64,000 nt of DNA from Isoetes taiwanensis (GCA_021234155.1 JAJEKV010000054.1:3261622-3325621); one strand, 5' to 3'; numbered from the stretch's first letter, positions 43,991 to 57,139 are shown. Notes: generated by a model not told the origin, from the letters alone. Numbers and translations are program-made.

Positions 43991-44101
43991 AAGCACCCCC
44001 CTTATTTCTAGAGATTTTGGTGTCATCGCGTGAGCCGTCCAGATCTAAGATCAACGGCCCATATAGTGACACCAAAATCTCTAGAAATAAGGGGGCTGCT
44101 T
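43991..44101. repeat. 111-bp hairpin element with 35-bp arms
   Basis: Arms 43991-44025 and 44067-44101 are reverse complements with one mismatch (AAGCACCCCCCTTATTTCTA versus AAGCAGCCCCCTTATTTCTA) and run on to GAGATTTTGGTGTCA. The 41-bp loop contains a further GCCGT...ACGGC pair. It looks like a very small MITE or a foldback terminus; no clear target duplication was seen. Confidence 0.85.
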
Positions 44102-44340
44102 GTGCCAAATCGATTTCATCCGTTGAATGCGCACGATCGACGGCTCAGATAAAGTCAATTTTATTTGGGGCTTTTGATTTGTGCCGTTGGATTTAGGAAT
44201 TCAATCTTGCCCGTTGATGAGGTAGCAGAGTATCTCATTAGGTGGCAATAAGCCCTAAACATTAATTAAAGGCTTTGATGACTCATAATTGTGGCAAGGG
44301 AAAAGTAAAGGGAAACCACGGTCGAAATTTTGCACATCCA
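44102..44340. repeat. Repeat with CCGTTGA/GCCGTTGG motifs
   Basis: Contains ATCCGTTGAATG, GACGGCTCAGAT, GTGCCGTTGGAT and GCCCGTTGATGAGG in about 110 bp, followed by AGGTGGCAATAAG and a TTAATTAAAG block. Related motif sets recur at 48.6 and 49.9-50.2 kb, suggesting one repeat family. Confidence 0.5.
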
Positions 44341-45376
44341 TTTTTTCGTAGCTTCCCTCCAGCAACTTTGTCAAAAATTATTTCTGTACATTGGAAGTGC
44401 AGATGCAAGAACATCAATGGGTTCGTTTGTTGAAGGCGGCTTCTTCGTCTGGGCTCCCGCGCTTAAACCAGGTCGAGGGATTTTCGAGCTCCTCAAGGTT
44501 CTCGAGCAAGAAGAAAGCCTAGTTTTTTCCCTCTATCCAGCCATTTCTTGATCAATTTCTTTTTTCTGCTGCGGCGGTATAGAGGTGTTCGATAGCATTG
44601 GGCTGGTCAAATGCCTAAAATGGCGACATACACATCACGCACATGGCCGATTTTGGCCACGATCGTCTATTGCAAATCGAAAATTTGCTCCAGGATATGA
44701 TTGTTATCCGAATCCGTTTGTTGATAGCTGGCTTAGTTTGAAGGCTTTTCCATTTCTTTCCTATCGTTAATAGAGATTTGCAAATCTAGGTTGTTCTTCG
44801 GTCAGCGGGACATCTAACTTTTTTCTGCTCGTCTGAGATATGCTCTTGGTCATTGATCGAATAGGAGCACTCTGCGGCAGTAATAGCAAAGCTTTCCAGA
44901 ATTGTTGGAAAGTAGTTGCTACGAAGGGTACAGATCGATCCACTATCATCTACATGTCGGGTTTTTATACCCAACACAGGCTCTGCCATGGATTTACGAA
45001 GGGCTTTTATGCATGTGGGGTGACTGTATTTCGCACAATAACAGAGTATATGCCGAGAGGAAGCTCAAGTGTTTTTCTGCATAAGAATGATCGTCAGAAA
45101 ATACAGATAAAATACAAGAAAATTTTTGACTCTGTATTTTGGGGAGCTCTGCCCACGAGTTTTTTTGGCGCCAGTATGGCCGCATGTATGATTTGCCTAT
45201 ATGATATGGATCTTACATGCTGAAGTTTGAATCCAAAAAGGGTGCTTTGGAGCCGATTTGGAGGAACCCCAGAACATTTTCTGATAAAAAGTGGACGCCC
45301 ATATCAGGTAGTTACCATTTTTGTGCTCTTAAACATAGGTTTAACTTTTTTCGGCCTATACTGGATGTAAAGCCCT
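44341..45376. other. No gene recognised
   Basis: Two open frames (44330-44551, 73 codons, and 44840-45223, 127 codons, both plus) have no motif I know. Neither shows a transit peptide or repeat structure. Confidence 0.4.
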
Positions 45377-45526
45377 GGCCATTTGCTTCTGAGATGGTTC
45401 TGTCTGAATTTACTTCTTAGACTAGGTGGATCGATTACTGTTGTGGGCCAAGGCCATTTGCTTCTGAGATGGTTTTGTTTGAATTTACCTCGTAGTCTAG
45501 GTAGATCAATTAGTGTTATGGGCCAA
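45377..45526. repeat. 75-bp tandem duplication
   Basis: Two copies, 45377-45451 and 45452-45526, both starting GGCCATTTGCTTCTGAGATG and ending GGGCCAA, with several differences. An old local duplication. Confidence 0.9.
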
Positions 45527-48500
45527 AATGCAGACTGATGCTGCCGGAACCTCTGTTCTTAAATTTGGGGGTTTGTTCCCGTAGAGAATCTCTGTTTTAG
45601 CAGCGTTTGGTGAGCCCAGCTTATGCGTCCATGGTGCCAATCTGCTTACAGGCGGATACTTTGTGCGGTCATTACAGATTTTCAAGACCAGAGCCTTGCC
45701 GCTTATGCAGAAATGGCTTTTTACTCAGCCTTGCAAGCTTTGTCTGCAGTGCTAGTGGTCGATCTTCTATAGAATGAGGTTTTCAACCAGTTGATAGGGT
45801 TTCGGCAGCATTTGCTTATCCTCATATGATTTGTGAATTTTTTATCACAGGATTATCACTGTGTATGGATAAATAATTGCGTTGGTGACAGTGACTACAA
45901 AGCTTTCTTTCTATTTGTCTTTTACATCCTTGGAGCTTCCATACATGCTCTGGTGTTTACTCTGACTTCACGTGACATATATTAAAACCTTTGCATTTTG
46001 AACTTACAACTTATTTCTATTCTACAGACCGCTTGGATTCCATGCGGTTGAAGAGTTTGGAAGGCTTCAAGCAAGGGTTCAAGATAAATTTATGAGGGTG
46101 CAACCTGCCAAAGACTATTGACGCTGCGGTCGTCTTTACTAAAGGTGCATGCACTTTGTCTATCTTGGTTTTTGCTAGGCTCAGTTCTTGGTGCTTCAAA
46201 CTTCTAGTTTTCATTGCCATTCTTTGTCCGGATCCTTTGTGGAACCATATTATTGCCTCTGTTTGTGGCACTAAGTGTCCTGATTGACATGGCACGATAT
46301 CCGTTATTCGAATAAGACTACCATTGAGGTGATTCCCCGCTTGTTGCAAAATATGTTTTAAAAAGCAGACGTTCTTTCCAAAATGTTTGAGATAACGTGT
46401 TTCGGTGGGGGTAGTATCATGAAGGCATAAGGGCACGGTGGCTTGCCGAGAGTGCTGCGGTTATTATTTCAAGCATCCTTATGATCTTGTGCCATTTTCC
46501 AACCCGATAATGGTAAATTGTTATTCCTTAGTTTATGGGCCATCAACCGTATTCCATGGTGGTTTTCGAGTAGACTCATTATGGTCAAACTTTTTCTTTG
46601 TCTTTGTCTTTTCTTTTCCCACGTAAATAGGGTTCTTTTTGCAATGATGAAAACATAGGTCGTTAGGTTGGAATTGGATTATATGGAGAATGTAGGATTG
46701 CATGAACATTTAGATCTTTATTTATCAAACCAAGTTGGCGGGGGACAACAACCTAATGAAGATTGATAGGTCCATTTGGAGTCAAAGTATCTTTGAGTTT
46801 ATGTATGAACTTCTGTTTAGTAAACTCTCTTCTGTGTCGAAGTGAAGTTGCTCTAAGGAAAGCTACATTTGAATTGGCTTTTTGTCTCTTTTTAATGGGT
46901 AATGTGCATGTTATTTGCATAAACAATTTGACCGATGATGCTATCTGTTGGTTCTGTCCCTCTGCAGTTGTCTCACATTGAACCGGCTTACGGTTTCCCA
47001 CTTTTAGTGATCATGGGTACCATAAACAATTTGGATAAGATGAAGTGCAATTTATGTTTTACACGGGTTGTCTAGGACGCTAGTCAATTTTTCTCGCAGA
47101 TTTAATCGGTGCATTCCAATTTGCGGTGATTTTTGTTGCTATTCATGAGAAATGGCAAATAGCTGGAAATTCTTGTTGAAGGTGATCCATAATTATAATG
47201 TGGCTTAGTGCTTGCCACAATGGGCTACATAATTATAATTTAGCATTTGCATGATGTGTTGGCAGATCATCTTTGCTCTACATTTTCCCGAGGTACAATG
47301 GAATCCTTATTTCTCATGTTAATCGGGCAAAAACATGTCTATGATAGATGCCGCCATTTGAAGCGTCTTTGCAAAGTGTTCTTTGAGCTCGGGAAGCCCC
47401 TGTGATATTCAAAAGATTGCACAGATATTTGAAATAACATCCAGGATTTAAGTTGATCCTTGATGATTATAGTGCAGTATCTATTAAAATTTTCTGAGCA
47501 AACCTGCATTGATTTCTGAAATATTCAATATTCTATGTGCTCATAATGAGTTAAAGGTTTCTCAAAATAGTTTTGAGGCATCCATCCCTTAAGTCATTCG
47601 AAGTGTAAAGACATACATTTTGAATAGCTGGTTGGTATAATCTATTATTAAAGACAATGCTTATCCCCACATGAGCTTTAATCTAAGGATTCAATATATG
47701 GCATGATGGTGCACTATTGGAAACTTGAAATGACCAAAGCAATAATTGACTTCTTTGAATCGAGGCCCAAGGCATTGGAACTTGTGGATTGGAATATATT
47801 TCCACATCTTTTAAGATGTTTCTCAAATGGGTATCATATGAAAATGTTCTCTAACCCTGCCCTTCATTATTGCTATATCATCCTCTGATTTCCTTTTAGT
47901 AATAGTGCGATAGGGGTACTATTTGAAGCAACTTGAGAGGAATAATAAAAGTGGTAGCCTGAGTGAAAGATACTGTGAACGTAACATACATTGTATCTTC
48001 TTCCTTTACTCATTTGTGTTGTGTTTGCAAGGGTCAAAGTTGTTCAACTTCTATTACAACTAGCACATGTATTCTTGCCCAACATAGGAAATGTTATTTA
48101 TACAAGCTATGTGCACCAACCATTTATAATGGAACTCTATCTACTTATACAATGCCTCATGTTTACGTATATTTACTAATGCTCAACATCACCAACACTT
48201 TTTCTAACATTCTCAATCATGTGTTCTTGCCTGATGGAGCATGTAAGGAATGGATATATGTAGTGTGGAACATAAAGCCTAAATAGAGTAGTGCAACGCT
48301 ATGTGTGTAAGGTTATCTAATGGATCATTGAAAGGTGGAGAAATAAATTGTATAAGGAAAAACGAAGAAGTTGAGGGACGAGTACTGGACAAGATCCCCC
48401 CTTATCCAGTATGTTCCAGTGTTCCAGTATTTGAAGTGGCACCATCTGGGCTACCAAGATGTGAGATCGACGACCCAAATGGACCACCTCCATCCAACTC

Positions 48501-49920
48501 AAGTCGCCCCTTATCCAGTCTGAGGTGTCAATGTCTGGAGAGTCGCACGTACGCCGTCATACCTTAAGCATCCCACTTATTTACATTAGCAAAGCTTAAC
48601 CAACTTGCTTATTGTAAAAATTAATCTCGGCCGTTGAATGTGGTGCACATAGTTTAGAATTATGAATTAACTCTAGCATATTTGCCTTATATACAACATC
48701 CTTTGATGCATTTGTACATTGTGTTTGTGTTGTGTAAGTAACCTCTAACATGCCACGTGAAAGATATTCATTGCTACCCCAATGTTCCATTGTTTTGCCA
48801 ATACCTATATTTATATTATTGGTCGACAAGATTTAGTTATTAAATCTTGCAAGGCCATTAACTCGACTATAGACTAATATTATGCCCACCCCTGCTTTGC
48901 ATCTTTACCCAAACATTCAAACATTTGCAAACATTTCCACACATCTATTTAAACCACACTTCATGTACGTTCATGTTAACTACCCATTATATTTACACAC
49001 TTCGGATAGATTTATAAAATTTGTCATGCCATACTATTGCTACTATTCACATCAATTTGTCAAATTAGTTTGCACCATGATAATAGCACCTAGGGTAACT
49101 AACAAATTTTCACAAGTTCTCTACCAAAAATTGACTGCACATTTGATCGTTATTTGGTTGAATTTAGGGTGGGAGTTTGACTAGAGGTTTGATAGAAATG
49201 GAAGCAGTAGATTAACCGTGAGTTTGACCATATGTTGGCAGAGAGTTAGATTGCGACTATGCTTTTCACTTTACCTTAAAACTTTTATGGAAAAATTTTC
49301 ATGCAAAAATTTCGATGACATTGTCCGTATTCTTAAAAGGCCTAGAAGCTCTTCTCTCTTGTGGCTGCGCTAGCTTCTGTGCTAGCAAAGTCTTATCGTA
49401 TTTTGCATGCTCATAAAATAATGAACCTCATATAGAATCTATAGATTTTGGAATCTACAGGCTTAGTTTTTAGAATAGGTTATAGGAAATGCATGCATTC
49501 TAGTCGCAGCCTACATAATTTGTGAATGTTAATGCATTCCTATTTTGAATCATTTTAATTGGAAGCCAATTTATTCAATTGGAAGATAAGGATCCCTCAT
49601 AAGTGTATGTGCAGAATAATTTAAGGATTTGGTGACAATACTGCCAATAACTTCTTTGACCATGTGCTCCCTTGATTGTTGGTAGTAAAAAGACCACAGC
49701 CTTTAACTTAGAATCTTATACAATCTCTCAGGAATATTGGGTAGTCTTAATAGAATGTTGGTAAATGTAAATCTTATAGAAATTTGGAAAATTTATACTT
49801 CCCAATGTACGTACATTCGACTTCATACACTCCATTATAGTATAAAGACTTGTATATATATATCATTTTATAATATATATAAACGTATATCACATGCAGG
49901 GGCATCATGAACATGTCTAT
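45527..49920. other. Long stretch without recognised genes
   Basis: Only short unrecognised frames. A TATATA run lies at 49850-49880. At 48390-48535 the sequence CCCCTTATCCAGT appears twice in direct orientation about 120 bp apart. A CGGCCGTTGAATGTGG motif at about 48628 links to the repeat family at 44.1 and 50.0 kb. Confidence 0.5.
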
Positions 49921-50240
49921 ATATTCAAGTTGATCTCGGCCGTTCACCCTTGGGGAAAAGGGGTGGCGTAATTGTGGCCCTCAGATCTGATGGTGGGGGC
50001 ATGCATGGGCATGCATGGGGGCATGCACCACATCTTGGAGCCGTCGGATATGGGGCAGCTAAATCTCGCCCGTTGATTGGAGCTTAAGGAAGGCGCAAAG
50101 AAATTGCAGCACAATTAATATTAAGGGTGAGGTGGCATAAGCAATTAAGTATTCATTCATTAATATAATTTTGAGGTGGCGTGCTGAGGTGGAGTATATA
50201 TTATAGATGCATGTGCGTAATAAATCCATTGTTGACGTGG
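49921..50240. repeat. CCGTTGA-motif repeat, second copy region
   Basis: Carries TCGGCCGTTCACCC, GAGCCGTCGGATATGG and CGCCCGTTGATTGG, a GGGCATGCATGGGCATGCAT short tandem block (about 49996-50030), then AGGTGGC and TTAATAT-rich sequence like that after the motifs at 44.1-44.3 kb. Confidence 0.45.
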
Positions 50241-50561
50241 CAGTGCATCCGGCACCCTCTTTGCCCTCTTTCTTCCTGTCTGACGGCCATCGCCTTGCTT
50301 CTTCGAGCTTTTGCCCAAGTGTTCTAATGGCGCTAGGATTATGGTAGTTTTTGATGGAACCAGCGTTGTCTAAGCTTCAGTCCGAGCCCAGCAGAGACAG
50401 GATTCCATGAAGATCATCTTGGCCTGAGGTACATCTTGAATGGGTTTAATGGTAACGCCACTAGGCCTTCACAAGCAAATGATAATAATCTTTGGGCGTA
50501 AACGCGATAGTGCGTGAAATCCAGGTTTCCAATACGCCGCAGTAATGGTGTAATCAGCATA

Positions 50562-50775
50562 GATTCAGATGGCGGCAATTTTGTTAAGCTTTTCGTGGGG
50601 TCTGTTCCAAGGACTATAACCGAAGACCAAGTAAGTGGGCATATTTAGCTTATCATTCAGCATTTATATAACTGATGTTAATGCAGGCCCGGCCTCTGTA
50701 TAGCGAATATGGAACTGTACTTGAGGTAGCTCTGATCAAAGATAAAAGAACCGGCCGGCGTCTAGGGAAGAGGTT
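50562..50775 (+). pseudogene. FCA-like RRM protein fragment (two exons)
   Basis: Exon A (to 50630) encodes SDGGNFVKLFVGSVPRTITE, then DQ, and ends at a donor GTAAGT. A 56-bp intron ends ATGCAG at 50686. Exon B (from 50687) encodes ARPLYSEYGTVLEVALIKDK then RTGRR. The RNP2-type KLFVGSVPRT and the following RPLFxEHGxVLEVALIKDKRTG pattern are characteristic of the first RRM of FCA, the nuclear RNA-binding regulator of 3'-end processing and flowering in plants. After RTGRR the expected RNP1 (QGCCFxKY) is not recognisable, so the fragment stops within the first RRM. The tiny intron and intact sites suggest a genomic capture. No promoter or remaining FCA exons nearby. Confidence 0.7.
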
Positions 50776-51305
50776 TTGTGTGGCTGGATTCTTTTTGCTA
50801 AGTTTCTCTTCAAATGTTGTCCTATTATGGCGGAGTTATGCAAACATTAGGTAAGCATCTCATCCGCCATATATCGAGGCAATCGTTGAACCGTGAGTAG
50901 CCTCACCACGTTTTCGACATGCCTTGAAATGAATAATATGGTTCTTATGTCCAATTTGTCCGATTCACACTGAAAGCAGGCCAATCTCCTAGTCAATGCC
51001 CATCAAATTCATCGTGGCATACCTCTACGCACCATGTGTTAGATTCTCTGGAAATTACATTTGTGGTTTCTCCTCCGGACGTTTATTGCAAGCACATGGA
51101 TGAGACACCAAATTTTGACCGCCGGGATCTATAGGTATGTTTCAGGATTTGCGATTTTTGGCAAAGTCACCCAATTCAAGTGTTCCTTTTCGATGCTTCC
51201 CTTCGCATTTTTGCAACTCGACAAGTTTTTCAGCTTTACGATAAAGGGTCGCCATACTTGAGGCATGCAGAGCTCGGTGATCCATCTATTTATTAAAGAC
51301 TATTT

Positions 51306-52266
51306 ATGGCGGCAACATTCAGTGCTCCTACACTTCTGCAATTTCAATCTGAAAATGTAGCAAGTGCAACCGGTCCTTCTCAAGCTCGCTCATTCCTGTT
51401 TTCTCCCGCTAAACGCAATGTGGGCAAGCTGCTCGATCAAAGGAGGAGGCAGAATTTCTATTCATCTGAAGGACTTCATCATCATCGGCTAAGAAGTTTC
51501 CCATATAGAAAGGATATTCCTAGCTCCTGCAATCATTTCTTTGAAAACAGAAGATGTGGCAATTGGAAGCATGCTTTTAGCGCAACCAGATGTAATATAA
51601 GGGAAGGTTTGAGCATTTCAGCCAATAAGGTTCCCCCTTCTGCTTCTGCATGATATCAATCTTGTGGAACATAGCTTTGGATTGAGGAATAAACAGACTA
51701 GGAGGAATTAAGCACCATGAAATTGAACAGGTTAGTATGTTGTTGTACAATCGGTTCCTGCAGGAAGATATGATTTTGGCTTATTTTCTTGATTTCCTGC
51801 CGTAGTGCTTACAACAAGATATTCATCATTCAAAGCTATTTTTGCATTAGACTCTGTCTACAATTAGGCCACAAAATTTGTAGGCTGAAGTACTTCTATT
51901 TAATAGAAGGAATTGTAGGTTTAAGATCACTTTATACAATCATTTCGGGTAGCATGGGCGAACTGGAGTATTTGCAGGTTTGAAAACATTTTACAGAAAC
52001 AATTTGTTCATCTATATTTCACGCATGCATATCCATTGTTTAAGTGCAGCGTTCAATTGCTGCAATTCTGGGGTTCATTGGCACCAAGATGGTAGCAGAT
52101 TACCTTGGTATGATCTTAGACAAGCACATTATTTGTAGGTGAAGCTAATCTGCAAGTTTGATGTTGATATGCAGGATTTCATATACCCACAGAATTGTCT
52201 TTGGCAGTAGTGGGCTCCATCCTAGGTGTTGGGATAAACGCAAAAGGAATGAAGCGGTGGAAATAA
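51306..52266 (+). pseudogene. TerC-like thylakoid membrane protein, middle deleted
   Basis: The last three exons are clear: 51919-51977 (GLRSLYTIISGSMGELEYLQ), 52050-52107 (RSIAAILGFIGTKMVADYL) and 52175-52266 (GFHIPTELSLAVVGSILGVG, then a stop at 52264-52266). They have matching phases and splice sites. This is the C-terminal end of plant TerC-family proteins (Arabidopsis TERC/PDE149 type), multi-pass membrane proteins needed for thylakoid biogenesis. A 115-codon frame at 51306-51653 in the same direction starts MAATFSAPTLLQFQSENVAS and is Ser/Arg-rich with few acidic residues, as in a chloroplast transit peptide; it may be the matching first exon. The ~200 residues with the first five membrane helices are missing, with only ~270 bp between, so the gene is internally deleted. 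Confidence 0.72.
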
Positions 52267-55200
52267 TATTCATCAACAGACTTTCATCTTTAGGAGCAAA
52301 ATTTAGGCATCCGTTAGAGGTCTCCATGCAGATAAACAGAATGAGATATGGTTTTGATGACGTGTACAATTTGAGAGCACAACATACAGAGAAGAGGGTC
52401 CAGAGGCAGTGCAACTCTAGTGCAACTCTAGAGCTCACGGTCTGGCCCATATCTGTTACATATTGCAATTGGGGTAAGTGTCATACAAGAAATTAGCCAC
52501 TGTGAAGATTGTCAATCTCATTACTGATAAAAATGAGGAAATTTGTACCCCGTTAATAAGTTACTAAATTGTCATAATGAAAGAATTGCAAGCAGAGTAC
52601 ATGAAGTTCGGCAAATTATAAGCCTTATAAGCCTCTTCCTGTGGGTGTTGGGATTGGGATGTTGGAATTTCTCATTGAGTTATTGGACTTTGCAAGTTAT
52701 GGCGTATCCAAAGACTTGTCAAAACTATATCTGCAATGCCACCATGTCTTGTAGCTTTTCCAACATGAATACATGGGAAAACACACATAGGAGCAAGAAA
52801 TCCTGTTACCTGCAGTGAAACCAGAGGACAGTTAGCCTAAGAAGGGTAAGAGCCTAAGTCACTAACAGGTAAGCTACGGATTCCTTGGGCTTATCGCCCT
52901 TCACCTTGCATGTTAACACAAACACAATAGACAGTCAATTTATCAGGCAAAGAGTGTGTAAATTACTCTGCCCTAAAAGATTAGCCTACATGCAACTTTT
53001 ATCAGTATGCAAGCTTAGAAATTATTATTATTAAATGCTTCTCCACCAGCTTATGACAAGGTCTAGAAGCTTCATTCTTCCTACCCGCAATTGTCACGAG
53101 GTCTCCTCTATTATAAGCATGCATGCAATAAAGGGATCATTTTCACATATATGAGAAGGTCTGGAAGTCCATTTTTTGATGCTGCTCTCAGATACAAAAT
53201 TATTATCAGCAATATCATACCCAAAAGAATTCCAAATTGTAACCGCCCCAAACTAAAGTGGCCATAAGCGTGTTTCTGTTAAAGAGCCCTTTAGCATTAA
53301 AAAAGCATCAGCCGGTGAGCATATTCTGTAAAACATCCTAGGCGGGCTTTGCACCCTTTGGATATGCAAAATGTCAAATAGAGCAAGAACCCAATCTGGA
53401 TCTAGAATTTTTAGGTGCAAAAAATATTGAAGAGTTCAGCTTATTTTCTTCCAACTGTAGAATTTTTGCGAATGGCATCAATCGATTCACGTGCTCACCA
53501 TGCCCAATTCAAGTGCCCAACTTGAAAGCCCTCTTGGATGAAAGAGAAAAATCTCTTTGTGTAGAACTCTTTTATTCGGTTTGGGTCCATTTTACAACCT
53601 GGAAACCCACCTCAAGATTTTCGTACACTACTCCCTATTGAATCAGAGCACTTTCGTTTTGCATGGCTATTAAGCTATCTATATCTAGAATCCATAAAAT
53701 ATTAATTCGTTTACTCAGAAGCGGTCGTAAACAATGTAACTATTGAATTTTAAACTATATAATGCATAGATCGTGGTTTAATTAAGCATCAACACTCGTC
53801 CTTTAAGCTATACCCACCGCACAATAGTCCACACTTTGCATAGTTCAAGACTCACAGCAGTTCTCTTAATAAGTTTTAACCAAATTTTAGATCTAATAGG
53901 AACATGGCCACAACTCGTGTATGCTGCTCTGTCTCACGCTTAAATATCATGCATTAGTTGGCAGACTTAGAAATTAAGCTTTCTACCATCACGGAGAATG
54001 TGAACATAAACTGTTAAAACTCATATATGTCTACTCAAATCTGCACATTATAGACAACCTAGGTGTATGGACAAGTGCATGCTAGTCCCATTAACATCAG
54101 TCCTAAGTTCAATCCATCTTTTTAGTTTTTCATATCTCCATTGCTTTACAAGAGGCCTTGTATCCCCGGTAATGCCGGGGTGCTTAAAAGGATACCATTT
54201 CTAAACCGTAATTCTTATGCTATAATTATCCCGATTATCTTTTTAAGACCTCGAGGCTTTTACGTGCTCATTCATTGCAATCATGAAATGAAGGCATCTT
54301 TGGAAGAAGGAGCAAATACATGTTCTTTGCAGCAAACACATAGGCCACAAATGCACAACCCATGGCTCATTATAGTAGCATTAGACTAATGTAAACATCC
54401 AGGTTGAAAAGAGAATAGCTCCATACTGAATAGTGTCATGCCTATTATTATCATATAAAGAAAAATATCCACACAAAGTATTCAAACAAATAGAGTGATT
54501 CAATTATTCAAACACGGGAGTAGACCTTTGTTCTAGCATAATTGCCTTTGGTCATGTCGATCCGCAAATTGCCAAAGCTCTCCAATGCCTTGTTTACTCA
54601 AAGAAATAGTGGATGGCATCTCTATATTATTCTCTGGATTATCACATGCAAAAGAGAGTAGATTGAGTTAATGTCACCAAAGCATCTTTCCCTTTATTCA
54701 AATTATCATAGCTCTTGATCCAAATTTGCTACGATAGCCTTATGGAATTGGCATATCTTTTCCATGAAGTATTTACCTTCTTCTCCCAAGAAGCGGGCAT
54801 CAAATCCATCTTATTTACATCTATTTTCACGACCTTTATGCAGATTTGCAACCACGGTTCTATAGAAGGTCACCCATCTTGCTATGCATTTGTGGCTCGC
54901 CATCCAAGACATGCCATAATATTCCGGCATTCTATGCCCCAAGGGCAAGTTTGGAATACCCTAATTAGGGTTCAAGAAATGCATTATATTAGGCCAGGAT
55001 CATAATTTACCTTTTATTTTTCTAAACCCTGGTTCTTGCATAATCGAAATCTCACCATCCATCAATGGCTAAGAGTTGCCCAATCTATTGCAGGCCAACT
55101 GTATGGTGGCCGCTGAGCTGCCTAATAAAACTCTGTTACAGTCAAGTAGAGAGTAGAGGTTCAGGGATACAAAAAGCGTGACCATCCGCGTTTTTCTATT

Positions 55201-55537
55201 TTCCACTGTATTTTTCTTTTCCACGAGTTTTCTTTGTGTACATATGTGGACATTTTCGATCAACACCACCATTATGCAACCATGGGTTTTCACCCCATAC
55301 TCCATTTCTGTAAACAATGTCAAACCATTGTTACATGCCCATGATAGTGCAATAATGTCTTAGATTCCTAAAGCTTATGATAGAGCACCTAGCAGTGTAT
55401 CAATGTGCATCCATAAAGCCCTCGTGTCATATATATGCCATAGAACCATTGGTCTTTTTACCCTTGTTCAAGCAACTGCAGTAAATAACTACATTCTGGA
55501 CAGAGCAATAATTCCTTAGAGTCGGATGCATTAGAGC
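52267..55537. other. No gene recognised
   Basis: Long AT-rich region with short unrelated frames (for example 54141-54389 and 54715-55005, plus). No terminal repeats or known domains seen. Confidence 0.5.
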
Positions 55538-56225
55538 CATCATTACTTATAATAATAATAATAAAAAAAAAAAAAAAAAAATTGGTCGTCGTAAAAAAAA
55601 ACGTCGTTACAAGCGTCGTTCAACGGCGTTTTTTGTCGTCGTTTAACGGCGTCCACGGCGTCGTTAAGCGGCGACTGTGATTTAAATCGAAAGCGGTGAC
55701 GCAATCCCGGGCCGCTTATTTTCGAGCAAGCAAAGCTTATGGAGGAGCGTTTTTGAGGCGATTTTCGGGCGCCGGATCTACTTTGGGGTCTATTCTAAGT
55801 GTAAGACAAGCTTCATAAGGTATGTGCGCGGATCAACCAACTTCGTTTTTGAATCTAAACTTGTTTTTGGGTAGATTTAGGGCTTTTTGTATTTGTTGTT
55901 TGTTCTTCCTTCAACCTTCATTCTTCTTCTTCCATTCTTGCATCCTTCTTCCATACATATTCTTCCATTCCCTTTGTCATCTTCTTCTTGATTCTTCCTC
56001 CTCTTATACTACTTCTTCCTCCTCTTATTCAAATTCTTACTCTTAATCCTCCTCTTGCTTCATCTTCTTCATTATTCTTCCTCCCCATTTTGGGTTCCTC
56101 CTCTTCTTCTTAGCCTTTTCTTCTTGAATTCTTCCATTCTTCTTCTAATTTTTTTTCCCATCTAAGAAGGCGTCGTTAAAAGGCGAGACCCTTCTTCTTT
56201 CCAAAATTTTTCCTTATTAGTTGTT

Positions 56226-56585
56226 TTATACTATTTCTTTCTAATCATTGAATTTTTGTTTTGCATGTACACTCCTAGCAAAATGTGTTGTTCTTGCAAA
56301 ACAAGTTGGCACCTCTTCAGGTAAGGATTTAATTTTTTCAATACAGCTAATAAATTACTAATGCTTTATTTAGGTTAAATTGTTATCCAAGAAGGGGACA
56401 TCATTGAAACCACCCCTCCCCCATTGATTTTTCCATATTTTTTTTTTCCTTTAAGTTGTTTATTTATACTAATATTTTACTAATCATTGAATTTATTGTT
56501 TTGCATGTACACTCCTAGCAAATCGTTGTTTTGTGCAAAACAACTTTGCCAACCTTTGTACCGGGTAAGCATTTAATTTTCAATA
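56226..56585. repeat. ~240-bp direct duplication with exon-like core
   Basis: Two copies share AATCATTGAATTT, TTTTGCATGTACACTCCTAG, a CAAAACAA block, and a GTAAG donor-like sequence followed by ATTTAATTTTxxCAATA. Each looks like a small acceptor-exon-donor unit, i.e. a duplicated micro-exon. Confidence 0.65.
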
Positions 56586-57139
56586 TGCTTAATGTATTGA
56601 TTAATGTATTTAGCTTAATTTATTGATTAATGTATTTAGCTAAAAAATTGGGGCTTCATTTATTTTTGTATTTTTTAATATATTTAAGCGACATCATTTA
56701 ATGGCGTTAAAATCTTATATTTCTTTATTGGTTAAATTCATTTTATAGGCTTTAAATTAAATGTATTAACTTCATTCATAATAAATGTGTTATTATTATT
56801 TTTTTCAATTTAAAAAAAAAAATAAAAAAAAAATAATTTTTTTTTTTTTTTACGTAAACAACGTCGTTAAACGGCGTTGCTTAAGTGGTGGCTGCGTCGA
56901 CCACCACGGCTGCCGGCAACGTATTTGGTCGCCCTACCGCGTGGTCGCCATGTAATGCGTGACGTCGTTAAACGGCGTCAAACACGCGTCGCCACGTCAA
57001 GAACCCGCTTGCCGACGCCACGGCCGGCGGCCCGCGTGGCAACCACGTGTCGCGTGGCGTCGTTGAACGGCGTCGGTCGTCGCTTTAAAGACGCCGCGGT
57101 TGCGGACGCTATAGCGGCGATAAAGGTCGTTTATCGACG

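Noticed and set aside
55915-56160. Ser-rich open frame in the TTC/TCC-rich block as a gene
   Set aside because: It is low-complexity pyrimidine sequence inside a transposon, with no conserved domain and no sensible gene structure.
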